A stretch of DNA of 64,000 nucleotides from an uncultured Lachnospiraceae bacterium (GTDB lineage Bacteria > Bacillota > Clostridia > Lachnospirales > Lachnospiraceae): NCBI GenBank assembly GCA_945621435.1, contig CALZBR010000010.1, forward strand, positions 1-64,000, read 5' to 3'. Position numbers and translations under genes: made by a program. The notes under the pieces were generated by a model that was not told the DNA's origin, did no database searches, and was given only the letters and a program-made list of their open reading frames with translations. Positions 9,067-18,147 of the stretch are shown piece by piece. How positions within the stretch are numbered: the stretch's first letter is position 1; each line of letters starts with the position of its first letter.

Positions 9067-10089
9067 TTATCTCATACCGATTTCGGTATCTGTCTCATTG
9101 GTCACGCTATGCTCCTTGATATAGGCAACAATCTCATCAAGCTTTGTAAAAGCAAGCCCTACGTAACTGTCAGCGCAGCCGTAATAGATTGCTATCTTTC
9201 CCGTCTCGGAGTCATGAATCGTAGCACAGGGGAAGGTTACATTGGGAACAAAACCTCTTTCCTCATACCACTCTTCGGGAGTCAGCAGGAAATTCTCGCA
9301 GCGATAAAGTACCTTGGAGGGATTCTCAAGATCTAAAATAGCACCGCCGATGGAATATACATATCCGTTACAGGTTCCGCTGACACCATGATAGAACAGC
9401 AACCAGCCCTCTGTTGTCTCGATTGGTGCTGCACCACCGCCGATCTTTAACGATTCCCACCACTCATTGCCTCGGCTCATCACATGTCTGTGCTTCCCCC
9501 AGAAAACAAGATCAGGACTCTCACTGACAAAGATATCTCCGAAAGGAGTATGCCCGGAATCGGAGGGTCTGCTCAACAGCATAAAGTTACCGTTGATCTT
9601 TCTCGGGAACAACACTGCATTTCTGTTAAAAGGCAGGAAGGGGTTTTCTAATCTGGTAAAACTCTGAAAGTCTGTGGTTTTTGCCATACCAATAGCAGCT
9701 CCGTAGAAATCCTGACACCAGATTAAATAGTATATGTCCTCAACTTTTACCAGTCTGGGATCATATGCATATCGGGGCATAAAATCATTACCGTTCTCAT
9801 CCTTGAACGGAATCGGCTTGGGATCAAACTCCCAATGAATCGCATCTTCGCTTCTTCCAAGATAAATATAAGGGATTCCGTTGGTCTGCTCACCGCGGAA
9901 AACACCGATGAATTTACCCTCGTAAGGCATAACCGCACTGTTAAAGATCCGCGCTACTCCGTCAATGGGATTCCTTCCGATAATGGGATTCTCCGTATAT
10001 CTCCATAGGGGAGCTCCTTTTAACCCCTCGGGCTTCTCCTGCCAAGGTACATTTTTAACAACCGGTGCAATCATTTTCAATTCCTTCAT
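9067..10089 (-). CDS. GH130 subfamily 2 phosphorylase (beta-1,4-mannooligosaccharide phosphorylase)
   Basis: 340 residues, shorter than GH130_1 and with the GH130_2 blocks ENPIIGRNPIDGVARIFNSAV, VFRGEQTNGIPYIYLGRS and YAYDPRLVKVED, in which Asp110 is the expected catalytic acid. The family removes mannose from the non-reducing end of beta-1,4-mannooligosaccharides as mannose-1-phosphate, saving ATP. Mannose-1-P then needs a phosphomannomutase (not in this window) before the isomerase domain at 3688-5736 can act. GGAGAAAAAAG lies before ATG 10089, 55 bases after the LacI-type regulator. Cytoplasmic. Family certain, exact chain-length preference unknown. Confidence 0.88.
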   Translation of the reverse strand: MKELKMIAPVVKNVPWQEKPEGLKGAPLWRYTENPIIGRNPIDGVARIFNSAVMPYEGKFIGVFRGEQTNGIPYIYLGRSEDAIHWEFDPKPIPFKDENGNDFMPRYAYDPRLVKVEDIYYLIWCQDFYGAAIGMAKTTDFQSFTRLENPFLPFNRNAVLFPRKINGNFMLLSRPSDSGHTPFGDIFVSESPDLVFWGKHRHVMSRGNEWWESLKIGGGAAPIETTEGWLLFYHGVSGTCNGYVYSIGGAILDLENPSKVLYRCENFLLTPEEWYEERGFVPNVTFPCATIHDSETGKIAIYYGCADSYVGLAFTKLDEIVAYIKEHSVTNETDTEIGMR

Positions 10090-10144
10090 CTTTTTTCTCC
10101 TTTTCCGTGTTGTTCATTTTTTGTGACTAAACATAAAATCATAG

Positions 10145-11167
10145 TCATCCAATTCTTTTTACACTGTCTCTAATTATCAGTTTCCCCGAAATGATATGCG
10201 TTCCCGAAGCAGCCGTGGAATCTTCCAGCTTATTCAACAGAACCTCTACTGCCTGCTTCGCCATAGCTTTTCTGTCCACTTCATAAGTTGTTATTTCCAC
10301 ATTAGATAAACCGGGATAAATGCAATTGTCGAATCCGGCTACGGAAACATCCTCGGGAACCATGAATCCGTTTTCATTTATCTTGTGTATCAGCCTTCCG
10401 GCGGTCAGATCGCAGTTACACAAAAAAGCATCCGGCATCTCCTTCGGTAATTGAATAAGATTTTCATCGATAAAACCTGTTTCCTTATCTCTATCCTCCA
10501 ATTGCCATTCTTTTTTCGGTTCAAGTCCATGTTCCGTAAGTGCCTTCACATATCCAAGATATCGATCCATGATAGAACCGGTAGCCGAGACGGACCCGAC
10601 ATAAGCAATTCTGAGATGTCCCTGGGATATCAGATAATTTGTCAGATAATAGGCACCGTAATATCCGTCTGACATAACGGAGTCATTTTTTTGATCCACC
10701 TCAGTAAAATCAAGATATACTATAGGAACGGAACATTTTTCCCGCAATGCTGCAAGGTATCCTTTATTCATTTCCCCGATTACTATGAGTCCCTGTATTT
10801 TGTTTTCCTTTAGAATCTCAGGCAAAAAGAGATTTGCTTCTGAATCATTTGAAATAACCTCCAGCATTGCAAAACTGCCGTTCTCGAGAGCACACGCGCA
10901 TACATGCTTGTACATTTGCCAGTAGAAGGACTCATATTTATCCAGGAACCCTTCTCTTACAATCACACCAATCTGATAACTCTTTCTGGAAAGCGCTTCT
11001 TTTCTTGCCACCGAAGGTTGTTTATAACCAAGCTCCTCCGCATATTTAACAATTCGCGCTCGCATTTCTTCGCTGACTCCTTTTTTCCCGGAGAGTGCTT
11101 TTGAGACAGTAACATTACTAACTCCAAGTTTTTCTGCAATGTCTGCGAGTTTTACTGATTTAGCCAT
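10145..11167 (-). CDS. LacI family transcriptional regulator of the mannan cluster
   Basis: 340 residues with the LacI layout: an N-terminal helix-turn-helix (VKLADIAEKLGVSNVTVSKALSGKKGVS, residues 4-31), hinge, then a periplasmic-binding-protein-like effector domain ending in VDRKAMAKQAVEVLLNKLED. It probably represses the surrounding operon until a sugar, perhaps a mannooligosaccharide, binds. The ATG at 11167 directly follows the TAA of the GH36 gene, whose last codons also supply the GGAGG site, so translation is coupled. Being inside the operon implies autoregulation. I could not find a confident LacI operator with a central CG in the AT-rich leader at 13364-13530. Confidence 0.88.
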   Translation of the reverse strand: MAKSVKLADIAEKLGVSNVTVSKALSGKKGVSEEMRARIVKYAEELGYKQPSVARKEALSRKSYQIGVIVREGFLDKYESFYWQMYKHVCACALENGSFAMLEVISNDSEANLFLPEILKENKIQGLIVIGEMNKGYLAALREKCSVPIVYLDFTEVDQKNDSVMSDGYYGAYYLTNYLISQGHLRIAYVGSVSATGSIMDRYLGYVKALTEHGLEPKKEWQLEDRDKETGFIDENLIQLPKEMPDAFLCNCDLTAGRLIHKINENGFMVPEDVSVAGFDNCIYPGLSNVEITTYEVDRKAMAKQAVEVLLNKLEDSTAASGTHIISGKLIIRDSVKRIG

Positions 11168-13363
11168 TTATCCCTCCACCATCGTAAAATGAATCAGTTT
11201 TGACTGAAAATCACCCCACATATTTTGAATCTGAATACCGGCATGCATAAGTGTATCGCCATAATAGATTATTTCGCCTTCTTCCTCACGATATCTCATA
11301 TTCGGATTCAGACCGGCAAGCTTAATTATTCTGCTGTGTGAATTTGGTTGATTCAGAACCTGTACATAGGTTACAAGCACTTCCTTTTTATCTTTGGAAA
11401 TCACTTCATAACAATCGTATAAATGGTTTTCCGCATAAGAAGCTATACGGTAATAGTCCCCTTCCCTTACCAGTTTGTTATATTTGTGATACATTGCAGT
11501 TTGTATGGGAATCAATTCTCTCTCTTCCTTTGGCAGTTTTGTGATGTCAAGCTCATATCCAAAGGTGCCGGCAAGCGCTACATTTCCTCTTGTTTCAAAA
11601 GGAGTTACTCTTCCAACCGTATGATTCGGGCAGACAGATACATGCGCACCTATGGAGGAAAGCGGATAGACCAGCGCTGTACCTTCCTGAATCGAAAGTC
11701 TCTCTATGGCATCCGTGTCATCAGAACACCAAATCTGCGGGCTGTAATACAGCATTCCCGGATCAAATCTGGCACCGCCTCCGGAACAATTCTCCAACAA
11801 CAGATTCGGGAACTCACAAAGGATACGCTCCTGTAATTCATAGACTGCAAGGACATATCTGTGACTGAGTTCTCCCTGATTCTCCTTCCCAAGAGATACA
11901 CTTCCAAGATCTGTCAATTGACGATTCATATCCCACTTTACATACTCAATATTTGCACTATGTAAAATATCTGAAACAGAACGATATATATACTCTCTGA
12001 CTTCAGCCCTGGTAATATCAAGGACGAACTGGTTTCTTAATCTGCAAGGAGTCCTGTCAGGAATGGCAATTGCCCAGTCCGGATGTGCCCTATATAGTGC
12101 AGAATCCGGTGAGATCATTTCCGGTTCAAACCAAATACCAAATTTCAACCCGAGCTTATTGACTTCATCCACCAGATACTTCAAACCGCCATGCAACTTT
12201 TTTTCGTTAACAAACCAGTCGCCAAGACCGGAGTTGTCATCATTTCGATTTCCGAACCATCCATCATCCATTACCAACATCTCAATGCCTGCATCTTTTG
12301 CTTCTCTTGCAATGGACAACAGCTTATCTGTATCAAAATCAAAATAGGTTGCTTCCCAGTTGTTAATCAGAATAGGTCTTTCTTTCTCTTTATAGGGGCT
12401 CCGAATCAAATGATTTCTATATAGATCATGATAAGTTCTGCTCATGTATCCAAGTCCCTTATCGGAACAGACCATTGTTACCTCAGGTGCCGTGAATACT
12501 TCCCCCGGACATATTTCAAACTTAAAGTTTTTGGGGTGAATTCCCATCTGAACTCTCAGATTATCAAACTGATTCTTTTCAACCTGTGCCAGAAAATTAC
12601 CGGAATACACAAAGTTGAAACCATATACCCTACCGGTCTCCTGCGTTGCCTTTTCCGATACCAGTGCCATAAACGGATGTTCCTGATGAGAAGATTCCCC
12701 TCTAAAGGATCCCACATTGGTTCTGCCATAGCCGATTTCTCTGTAATCCATATGCCTTTCTCTGGCCCATGAACCGTGAAGTGTGAGTAATCTGTAATCT
12801 TCCTGATCCATATCAAGACTCATGGACGAAATTCTGGTCAGAAAAACAGTTGTTTCCGAGACATTCTTAACGCTACAGCTTCTTGTGATTACATCCACAT
12901 CTTTGAAAACCGAATATCGCAATGTAACTTCAAGGCCAAGAGTTTTATCGATGGTATCTATTTCCAGTGTCATGCAATCCTCTTCTGCTCCAAAGGTTGC
13001 CGGAAGCCCTGTAAGCTTGGGTTTCCCATTGCGAATACGGTGCCCTTTATATAATAAGCTGACCGCGGTATGTCCATTCACATCCTCTATCTCTATGGCG
13101 CTTTCCCTGTAGTCACCCACATTACTCCCCGGCATCTCCATGGGAAATGTATCAAGAAATGACCCTCTGTCTCTGTTGTTTGCAGAAGGCACAAAAGGAT
13201 TCTCATTAATTCTTGCCAGATAAGCAATATCCGTATCGCTGATGTATGGACCATAATACAAATGTCCAACAAAGCCCTCTTCATCTACAATCCCGATGAG
13301 ATAGCTGGTATTGGATGTATCAAGCTTAAAAACTCCGATACTCTCGTCAAATACAATATTCAC
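11168..13363 (-). CDS. GH36 alpha-galactosidase
   Basis: 731 residues, the normal length of clostridial/lactobacillar GH36 enzymes. It releases alpha-1,6-linked galactose from galactomannan fragments, melibiose or raffinose. Domains: N-terminal beta-supersandwich (about 1-320), a TIM barrel with MLVMDDGWFG and the nucleophile Asp478 in YVKWDMNR, the acid/base Asp548 in WCSDDTDAIERL, the binding motif CSGGGARFDPGMLYY, and a C-terminal beta domain. No signal peptide, so cytoplasmic and tetramer formation is possible as in relatives. First gene of the mannan operon; start GTG 13363 preceded by GGAGGGGCATT. Preceded by a very AT-rich leader likely holding the operon promoter. Confidence 0.92.
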   Translation of the reverse strand: MNIVFDESIGVFKLDTSNTSYLIGIVDEEGFVGHLYYGPYISDTDIAYLARINENPFVPSANNRDRGSFLDTFPMEMPGSNVGDYRESAIEIEDVNGHTAVSLLYKGHRIRNGKPKLTGLPATFGAEEDCMTLEIDTIDKTLGLEVTLRYSVFKDVDVITRSCSVKNVSETTVFLTRISSMSLDMDQEDYRLLTLHGSWARERHMDYREIGYGRTNVGSFRGESSHQEHPFMALVSEKATQETGRVYGFNFVYSGNFLAQVEKNQFDNLRVQMGIHPKNFKFEICPGEVFTAPEVTMVCSDKGLGYMSRTYHDLYRNHLIRSPYKEKERPILINNWEATYFDFDTDKLLSIAREAKDAGIEMLVMDDGWFGNRNDDNSGLGDWFVNEKKLHGGLKYLVDEVNKLGLKFGIWFEPEMISPDSALYRAHPDWAIAIPDRTPCRLRNQFVLDITRAEVREYIYRSVSDILHSANIEYVKWDMNRQLTDLGSVSLGKENQGELSHRYVLAVYELQERILCEFPNLLLENCSGGGARFDPGMLYYSPQIWCSDDTDAIERLSIQEGTALVYPLSSIGAHVSVCPNHTVGRVTPFETRGNVALAGTFGYELDITKLPKEERELIPIQTAMYHKYNKLVREGDYYRIASYAENHLYDCYEVISKDKKEVLVTYVQVLNQPNSHSRIIKLAGLNPNMRYREEEGEIIYYGDTLMHAGIQIQNMWGDFQSKLIHFTMVEG

Positions 13364-13530
13364 AATGCCCCTCCTTCTCTGTAATGTTTTATTCTATTCA
13401 TAATCTTATATTACAAAGAATTAATTTTAAATAGAAAAAAGCAACAAAATTAATATTTATATTTATATAAATTAACTTATATTAGCTATTATTAGCCTTT
13501 TTGAGAATAAAATCCGGAAAAAAGATAAAA
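13364..13530 (-). promoter_or_regulatory. AT-rich leader of the mannan operon
   Basis: About 165 bases of extreme AT content between the GH36 gene and the terminator of the next upstream gene. It must contain the mannan operon promoter, with TATAAG and TTGCTT as weak candidates. A small palindrome GCTATTATTAGC and a direct repeat of TATTAGC occur at about 13483-13500. No LacI-type site could be assigned with confidence. Confidence 0.4.
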
Positions 13531-13535
13531 AAATT

Positions 13536-13565
13536 GACCGATAAGCACTTATCTGCTTACCGGTC
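13536..13565 (-). terminator. Rho-independent terminator
   Basis: GACCGATAAGCA (13536-13547) pairs with TGCTTACCGGTC (13554-13565) with one mismatch and a 6-base loop. On the minus strand the stem is followed by AATTTTTTTATC, a clear U-tract. It ends the transcript of the beta-helix acyltransferase gene. Confidence 0.9.
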
Positions 13566-13583
13566 ACACATTGGTCATTCATT

Positions 13584-14255
13584 TTATTTATTATATTTTT
13601 CAGCTATTTCGGTCTTTGTCTTGTAAATGCTATCGGAAGGGACAACACCTCTGACCATGGAAGTGGGATAAATGTTACTGTTTTGACCGATTATCGTTCC
13701 CGGATTCAAAACACTGTTACAGCCCACTTCAACATTATCGCCAAGGATAGCACCCATCTTCTTTAAGCCGGTTTCAAACTTTTCGTTCTTCCCTTTTACT
13801 GACACAGGCGTTTTATCACTTTTTACATTAGAAGTAATGGATCCTGCACCCATATGAGACTTATAACCCAGAATGCTGTCTCCCACATAATTGTAGTGAG
13901 GTACCTGAACTTTATTAAACAGTATTACATTCTTTAATTCCGTTGAGTTACCAACAACAGCACCTTTCCCTATTATTGCATTTCCTCTTATAAAAGCGCA
14001 ATGTCTTATCTCTGCGTTCTCATCTACGATCAAGGGACCGTTTAAGCATGCTGTGGGAGCAACTTTAGCATTTTTAGCCACCCAGATATTATCGCCCTTC
14101 TCTTCATAGATATCTTTTGAGAGCTTTCTTCCCAGTTCAATAATGAAGTCATGAATCTTTGGTAAAACCTCCCATGGATAACTCAATCCTTCAAAGATAT
14201 CCGATGCAATAGTTTCCTTAAAATCAAATAACTCAATATTTTTTATCTGTTCCAT
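13584..14255 (-). CDS. Left-handed beta-helix acyltransferase (GlmU C-terminal-like)
   Basis: 223 residues. From about residue 50 onward it shows the hexapeptide-repeat pattern of a left-handed beta-helix (VAKNAKVAPTACLNGP, NAEIRHCAFIRGNAIIGKGAVVGNS, GDNVEVGCNSVLNPGTIIGQNSN). The family includes acetyltransferase domains of GlmU and sugar nucleotidyltransferases; it is often labelled UDP-GlcNAc pyrophosphorylase, but the nucleotidyltransferase domain with its GxGTRM motif is absent. The start is ATG 14255 (MEQIKNIELF) with AGAAGGA upstream, 16 bases after the topB stop; an earlier start would extend into topB. Substrate unknown. Likely a sugar-phosphate acyltransferase or carbonic-anhydrase-like trimer. 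Confidence 0.65.
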   Translation of the reverse strand: MEQIKNIELFDFKETIASDIFEGLSYPWEVLPKIHDFIIELGRKLSKDIYEEKGDNIWVAKNAKVAPTACLNGPLIVDENAEIRHCAFIRGNAIIGKGAVVGNSTELKNVILFNKVQVPHYNYVGDSILGYKSHMGAGSITSNVKSDKTPVSVKGKNEKFETGLKKMGAILGDNVEVGCNSVLNPGTIIGQNSNIYPTSMVRGVVPSDSIYKTKTEIAEKYNK

Positions 14256-14271
14256 ATGAATCTGTATCCTT

Positions 14272-16308
14272 CTATTTTTTCTTATAATATGCTGACGCCG
14301 CATCAAACTGACTATATAGAGCCCTTTGATTATTCAACTGTTTTACATATTGGGTTCTTCTCCCCACAAAACCGGCAAGCTTATTCATGTACTCTTCTGA
14401 TGTAATCTGACCTTCCGCTACCATTGTTAGTCCTTTTTCCCAGCTCGCTGTCAAAGCAGGATCAAGTAAAGCCTTTATAGAACTGCCGACCACGTCATAA
14501 ATCATTTCGCCCATTAAGGTAGGAGTCAACACCTGCGTCTTTTGGTTCAATGCCAGATACTCGATATGAACTAATTTTTTCAGTATCTCCGCACGTGTAG
14601 CACTGGTACCGATTCCACTCCCTTTGATCTGCGCTCTTAAATCTTCGTCCTCAATAAATTGACCGGCATTTTCCATCGTTAGAATGATGCTTCCGGACGT
14701 GTAGCGCTTTGGAGGAGATGTTTCACCTTCTTTAATCTCATATCCGTCGCATCCTAAAATGTCTCCTTTTTTTAAAGACATCAACAGATTCATGAATTCC
14801 TTGTCACACTTTAATTCGGTTTCTTCAACCTTTTCTGCCTCTTGAACTGCTGTATTTTCTTTTGAACCCGCATCCTTTGACTCTCCGTCCCTTTTAAAAG
14901 CAAAAGCAACTTTCAAATACCCTTCTTCTTCCAAAACCTTGAAATTGGCAAAGAACTTTTCCTCCACAACGCCGATGCAGAGAGCAAACTTACGATAAAT
15001 GGCAGGCGGATAAAAAATACTCAAAAATCTTCTGACAATCAGGTCATACACCTTGTAAGAGAGTGCAGACACCCCCTTAAGGTTCGTCATCCCCTGACCT
15101 GTCGGGATTACAGCATAATGATCGGTAATCTGCTTGTCATTGACATATCTTGTTTTTGCAATTCCTTTATAGCTGCCGTTTTGAAGTACTTCCTCTGCAA
15201 AAGCAGCTGCCGGTCCATAGTACTTTAATCCCTGAATATTCTTATAAATCTCTTTTGCTACTGCTGATGACAGGACTCTGGCGTCTGTTCGGGGATAGGT
15301 GACCAGTTTTTTTTCATAAAGCTCCTGGATGATACCAAGAGTCTGGTCCGGACTAATCTTAAAATATCTGGAACAATCATTTTGCAGCTCAGCAAGATTA
15401 TACAAAAGTGGTGGATTTTTGTTTTCCTTTTTGCGTTCTACGCTCTCAACCGTGCATAATGACTGATTTGCATTCAATTTTCCGATTAATTCTTCTGCAT
15501 CCCTGCGTTCTTTAAAGCCATTCTCCTTATACAGAAGAGGTGAAAGATACATGGGCGTACCCTCTACCGCCTTCCATTCTCCGGGAAATCGTTTGTCCTG
15601 CAGCAAAAAATTACCGAGAACGCGATAAAACGGGGTCTTTACAAAGGATCTGATTTCTCTTTCTCTGCTGACGATGATTCCCAGAACACAGGTCATGACA
15701 CGGCCGACAGAAATAACGGCTTTGTCACGTTTCAAGTAATCTTTGACATTCCATCCATACTTTAATGTTAATGCTCTGGAAAAATTGATTCCCATAAGAT
15801 AATCTTCTTTTGCCCTGAGATATGCAGCTGCACTTAGATTGTCATACTCCCTTAAGTCTTTTGCTTCTCTGATTCCCCGTAAAATCTCTTCTTCCGTCTG
15901 AGAGTCAATCCAGACTCTTTTTCTTTCTTTTCCGTTAACCCCGGACATCTGCTCAACCAGCCTATAGATGTATTCCCCTTCACGTCCGGAGTCAGTACAT
16001 ACATAAATGGTTGTTATATCAGGTCTCTTCATCAGAGTCGATACAATACCATATTGCTTTTTTGAGTTTTCAATAATCTCATATTTGAATTCCTGCGGTA
16101 TAAAAGGAATTGTATCAAAACTCCATTTTTTATATTTTTCGTCATATACTTCAGGATAACTCATCGTGACAAGATGTCCTACACACCAGGTCACAACAGC
16201 ATTCTCCGATTCAAGATATCCATCTTTGGAGATTGCATTTATTTTTAACGCATTGGCAAATTCTTTTGCCACACTGGGTTTTTCTGCAATGAATAAGTTT
16301 TTTCCCAC
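14272..16308 (-). CDS. topB: DNA topoisomerase III (type IA)
   Basis: 678 residues. Type IA topoisomerase relaxing negatively supercoiled DNA and decatenating replication intermediates. Seen: N-terminal TOPRIM domain with IAEKPSVAKEFA and TDSGREGEY, the SVGRVMTCVLGIIV block and the active-site tyrosine in LVTYPRTDARVLSS. The C-terminal ATSATRAEILKK-like segment reads GIGTSATRAEILKKLVHIEYL. No zinc-ribbon Cys pairs are visible at the C-terminus, usual for TopB of Firmicutes. Start GTG 16308 with AAAAGGAAGGT upstream. The acyltransferase gene follows after 16 bases. Confidence 0.93.
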   Translation of the reverse strand: MGKNLFIAEKPSVAKEFANALKINAISKDGYLESENAVVTWCVGHLVTMSYPEVYDEKYKKWSFDTIPFIPQEFKYEIIENSKKQYGIVSTLMKRPDITTIYVCTDSGREGEYIYRLVEQMSGVNGKERKRVWIDSQTEEEILRGIREAKDLREYDNLSAAAYLRAKEDYLMGINFSRALTLKYGWNVKDYLKRDKAVISVGRVMTCVLGIIVSREREIRSFVKTPFYRVLGNFLLQDKRFPGEWKAVEGTPMYLSPLLYKENGFKERRDAEELIGKLNANQSLCTVESVERKKENKNPPLLYNLAELQNDCSRYFKISPDQTLGIIQELYEKKLVTYPRTDARVLSSAVAKEIYKNIQGLKYYGPAAAFAEEVLQNGSYKGIAKTRYVNDKQITDHYAVIPTGQGMTNLKGVSALSYKVYDLIVRRFLSIFYPPAIYRKFALCIGVVEEKFFANFKVLEEEGYLKVAFAFKRDGESKDAGSKENTAVQEAEKVEETELKCDKEFMNLLMSLKKGDILGCDGYEIKEGETSPPKRYTSGSIILTMENAGQFIEDEDLRAQIKGSGIGTSATRAEILKKLVHIEYLALNQKTQVLTPTLMGEMIYDVVGSSIKALLDPALTASWEKGLTMVAEGQITSEEYMNKLAGFVGRRTQYVKQLNNQRALYSQFDAASAYYKKK

Positions 16309-16388
16309 GTAATACCTTCCTTTTATCTGTCTTTATGCGTATACCATATTCCTGAATCCAAGAAAAAGGCCGGTTTGGCTTTCACCAG

Positions 16389-18113
16389 TCAACTCAATGA
16401 GTTCTCGAGTACATCTTCCATTTCAACCGGAAGCAGCGGTTTACCAAAAAGATATCCCTGAATCACATCGCAGCCGACGGAATGCAGATAATTATACTGA
16501 TTTTCCTCCTCTACGCCTTCCGCAATTGATTCAAATCCTAAAGTTCTTACCATATTGACTATAGATTCTGTGATTACTCTTGTGGCAGAATCACTGAGAA
16601 CCGTATCAATAAATGATTTATCTATTTTTAAGGAATCAATAGGCAATTGTTTCAAATAAGATAAGGAAGAGAATCCTGTTCCAAAATCATCTAAGGCAAT
16701 ACGGATTCCATAATCACGCAATACCTTTAGTTTCTTAGAAACCTCTTCAAAATCGTCTATCAACACACCTTCTGTAATCTCCAGCTCGATTTCGCTGGGT
16801 TTTACATGATATCTGTTTAATACTTCAACAATGGAATCCGCAAAATCATCCTTTTTATACTGAAGTGCAGAAATGTTAATCGACATAATAAAAGGAAATC
16901 CAAACTGAGAACGCCAGATGGAATACTGTTTTATGCTTTCTTCGATTACCCATTGTCCGATAGGAATAATGCTTCCGTTTTTCTCAGCAACCGGTATGAA
17001 TACATTGGGGCTGATAAATTGCGAGGAATCATCCTTCCAACGTATGAGTGCTTCAACTCCGCGTAAACGTTTGTTGCCGGAATAATATTGTGGCTGATAG
17101 CACATAAAGAAATCTTTGTTTTCAACTGCTTTCTTAAGTTTATTTTCAAGCTCAATAGAATTGAGAAAATCATCCAGCATGGGAGCCTGAAAATATTGAA
17201 GCATATTTTTCCCGAGCTTTTTACACTTATAAACCACAATTTCTGAACAGTTTATCAGTTCAAGTGTTGTAGCAGCAGCTTCAGGATATTCAGCCACACC
17301 AATACTGAGTGTTATTTTTATACTTTGACCGCTGCTGATATGAAACGGATCCCTCAGTCTTTTCTGGATCTCTTTATATATCCCATCAATACTCTTGTTT
17401 CCGACCGGATCGTAAACAGCCATACAGAATACATCACTGTGAAGGTGACAGGCTATGATATCATCACCGCAAATACTCTTTAAGAAAAGTCCTACTTGCT
17501 GAACTAATTCATCTCCAATAATAATACCCATCCCATCATTAACTTTACGAAATTCATCAATATCCATCGTCATAACGCTGACAATGCTGTTTGTTTCTGC
17601 AGCACGATTCACAAATTCACTTAACAGACGCACAAAATAATTGCGGTTATACAATCCCGTAAGACTGTCGTAATAGGCCATATAAGCCAATTCTTCGCTT
17701 TGGGTTTTAACTTTTGTTATATTTTTTAGATATATAATTTTTTCCACAGGTTGACCACTCTGGTCATAAGAGACCAGAGTTCTAACGCCAACCCAGCAAA
17801 GCTTATTCTTCAGTTTACATTCTGCTGCGCCTGAATCAATGTTATGTTTTTCCGGAAATAATGCGTCAAACAGCGTAATTTGATATGCTTCATCAATATA
17901 ATCCATAATCTTAGAAAGGTCTTTCATCTCATGAATCCGGAAACTGAAATATTCCGTCCAATCTCCTATTGTTTCCACACGATCCTTTTCAAAGGAATAA
18001 TACAGGAAAACACCTTCTGTCGCCTGCAATGCCATGGCATGCATTTTTTCCTTCTCTGTCAACTTTTGATTCATTGCTCTAAGCAAATCTATCTGATATT
18101 GAAGTTCATTCAT
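16389..18113 (-). CDS. GGDEF/EAL protein, probable c-di-GMP phosphodiesterase
   Basis: 574 residues with no membrane segment. An N-terminal PAS-like region (about 1-140, beginning with a short coiled coil) precedes a GGDEF domain (about 145-305) and an EAL domain (about 320-565). The GGDEF signature is replaced by LHSDVF, so cyclase activity is unlikely. The EAL domain keeps the residues needed for hydrolysis: GVEALIRW, SINISAL, ELEITEG, ALDDFGTGFSS, LKIDKSFID, IAEGVEEE and IQGYLFGKPL. It should therefore degrade cyclic di-GMP, with the degenerate GGDEF perhaps binding GTP. AAGGGGTG precedes ATG 18113. It appears to be a separate transcription unit between asd and topB. Confidence 0.88.
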   Translation of the reverse strand: MNELQYQIDLLRAMNQKLTEKEKMHAMALQATEGVFLYYSFEKDRVETIGDWTEYFSFRIHEMKDLSKIMDYIDEAYQITLFDALFPEKHNIDSGAAECKLKNKLCWVGVRTLVSYDQSGQPVEKIIYLKNITKVKTQSEELAYMAYYDSLTGLYNRNYFVRLLSEFVNRAAETNSIVSVMTMDIDEFRKVNDGMGIIIGDELVQQVGLFLKSICGDDIIACHLHSDVFCMAVYDPVGNKSIDGIYKEIQKRLRDPFHISSGQSIKITLSIGVAEYPEAAATTLELINCSEIVVYKCKKLGKNMLQYFQAPMLDDFLNSIELENKLKKAVENKDFFMCYQPQYYSGNKRLRGVEALIRWKDDSSQFISPNVFIPVAEKNGSIIPIGQWVIEESIKQYSIWRSQFGFPFIMSINISALQYKKDDFADSIVEVLNRYHVKPSEIELEITEGVLIDDFEEVSKKLKVLRDYGIRIALDDFGTGFSSLSYLKQLPIDSLKIDKSFIDTVLSDSATRVITESIVNMVRTLGFESIAEGVEEENQYNYLHSVGCDVIQGYLFGKPLLPVEMEDVLENSLS

Positions 18114-18147
18114 GTAGTAAACACCCCTTCAGTATGAGTCATCGCAC

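Noticed and set aside
13440..13500. Long palindrome in the mannan operon leader
   Set aside because: TTAATTTATATAAAT-type sequences pair imperfectly and are expected in such AT-rich DNA; not supported as an operator.
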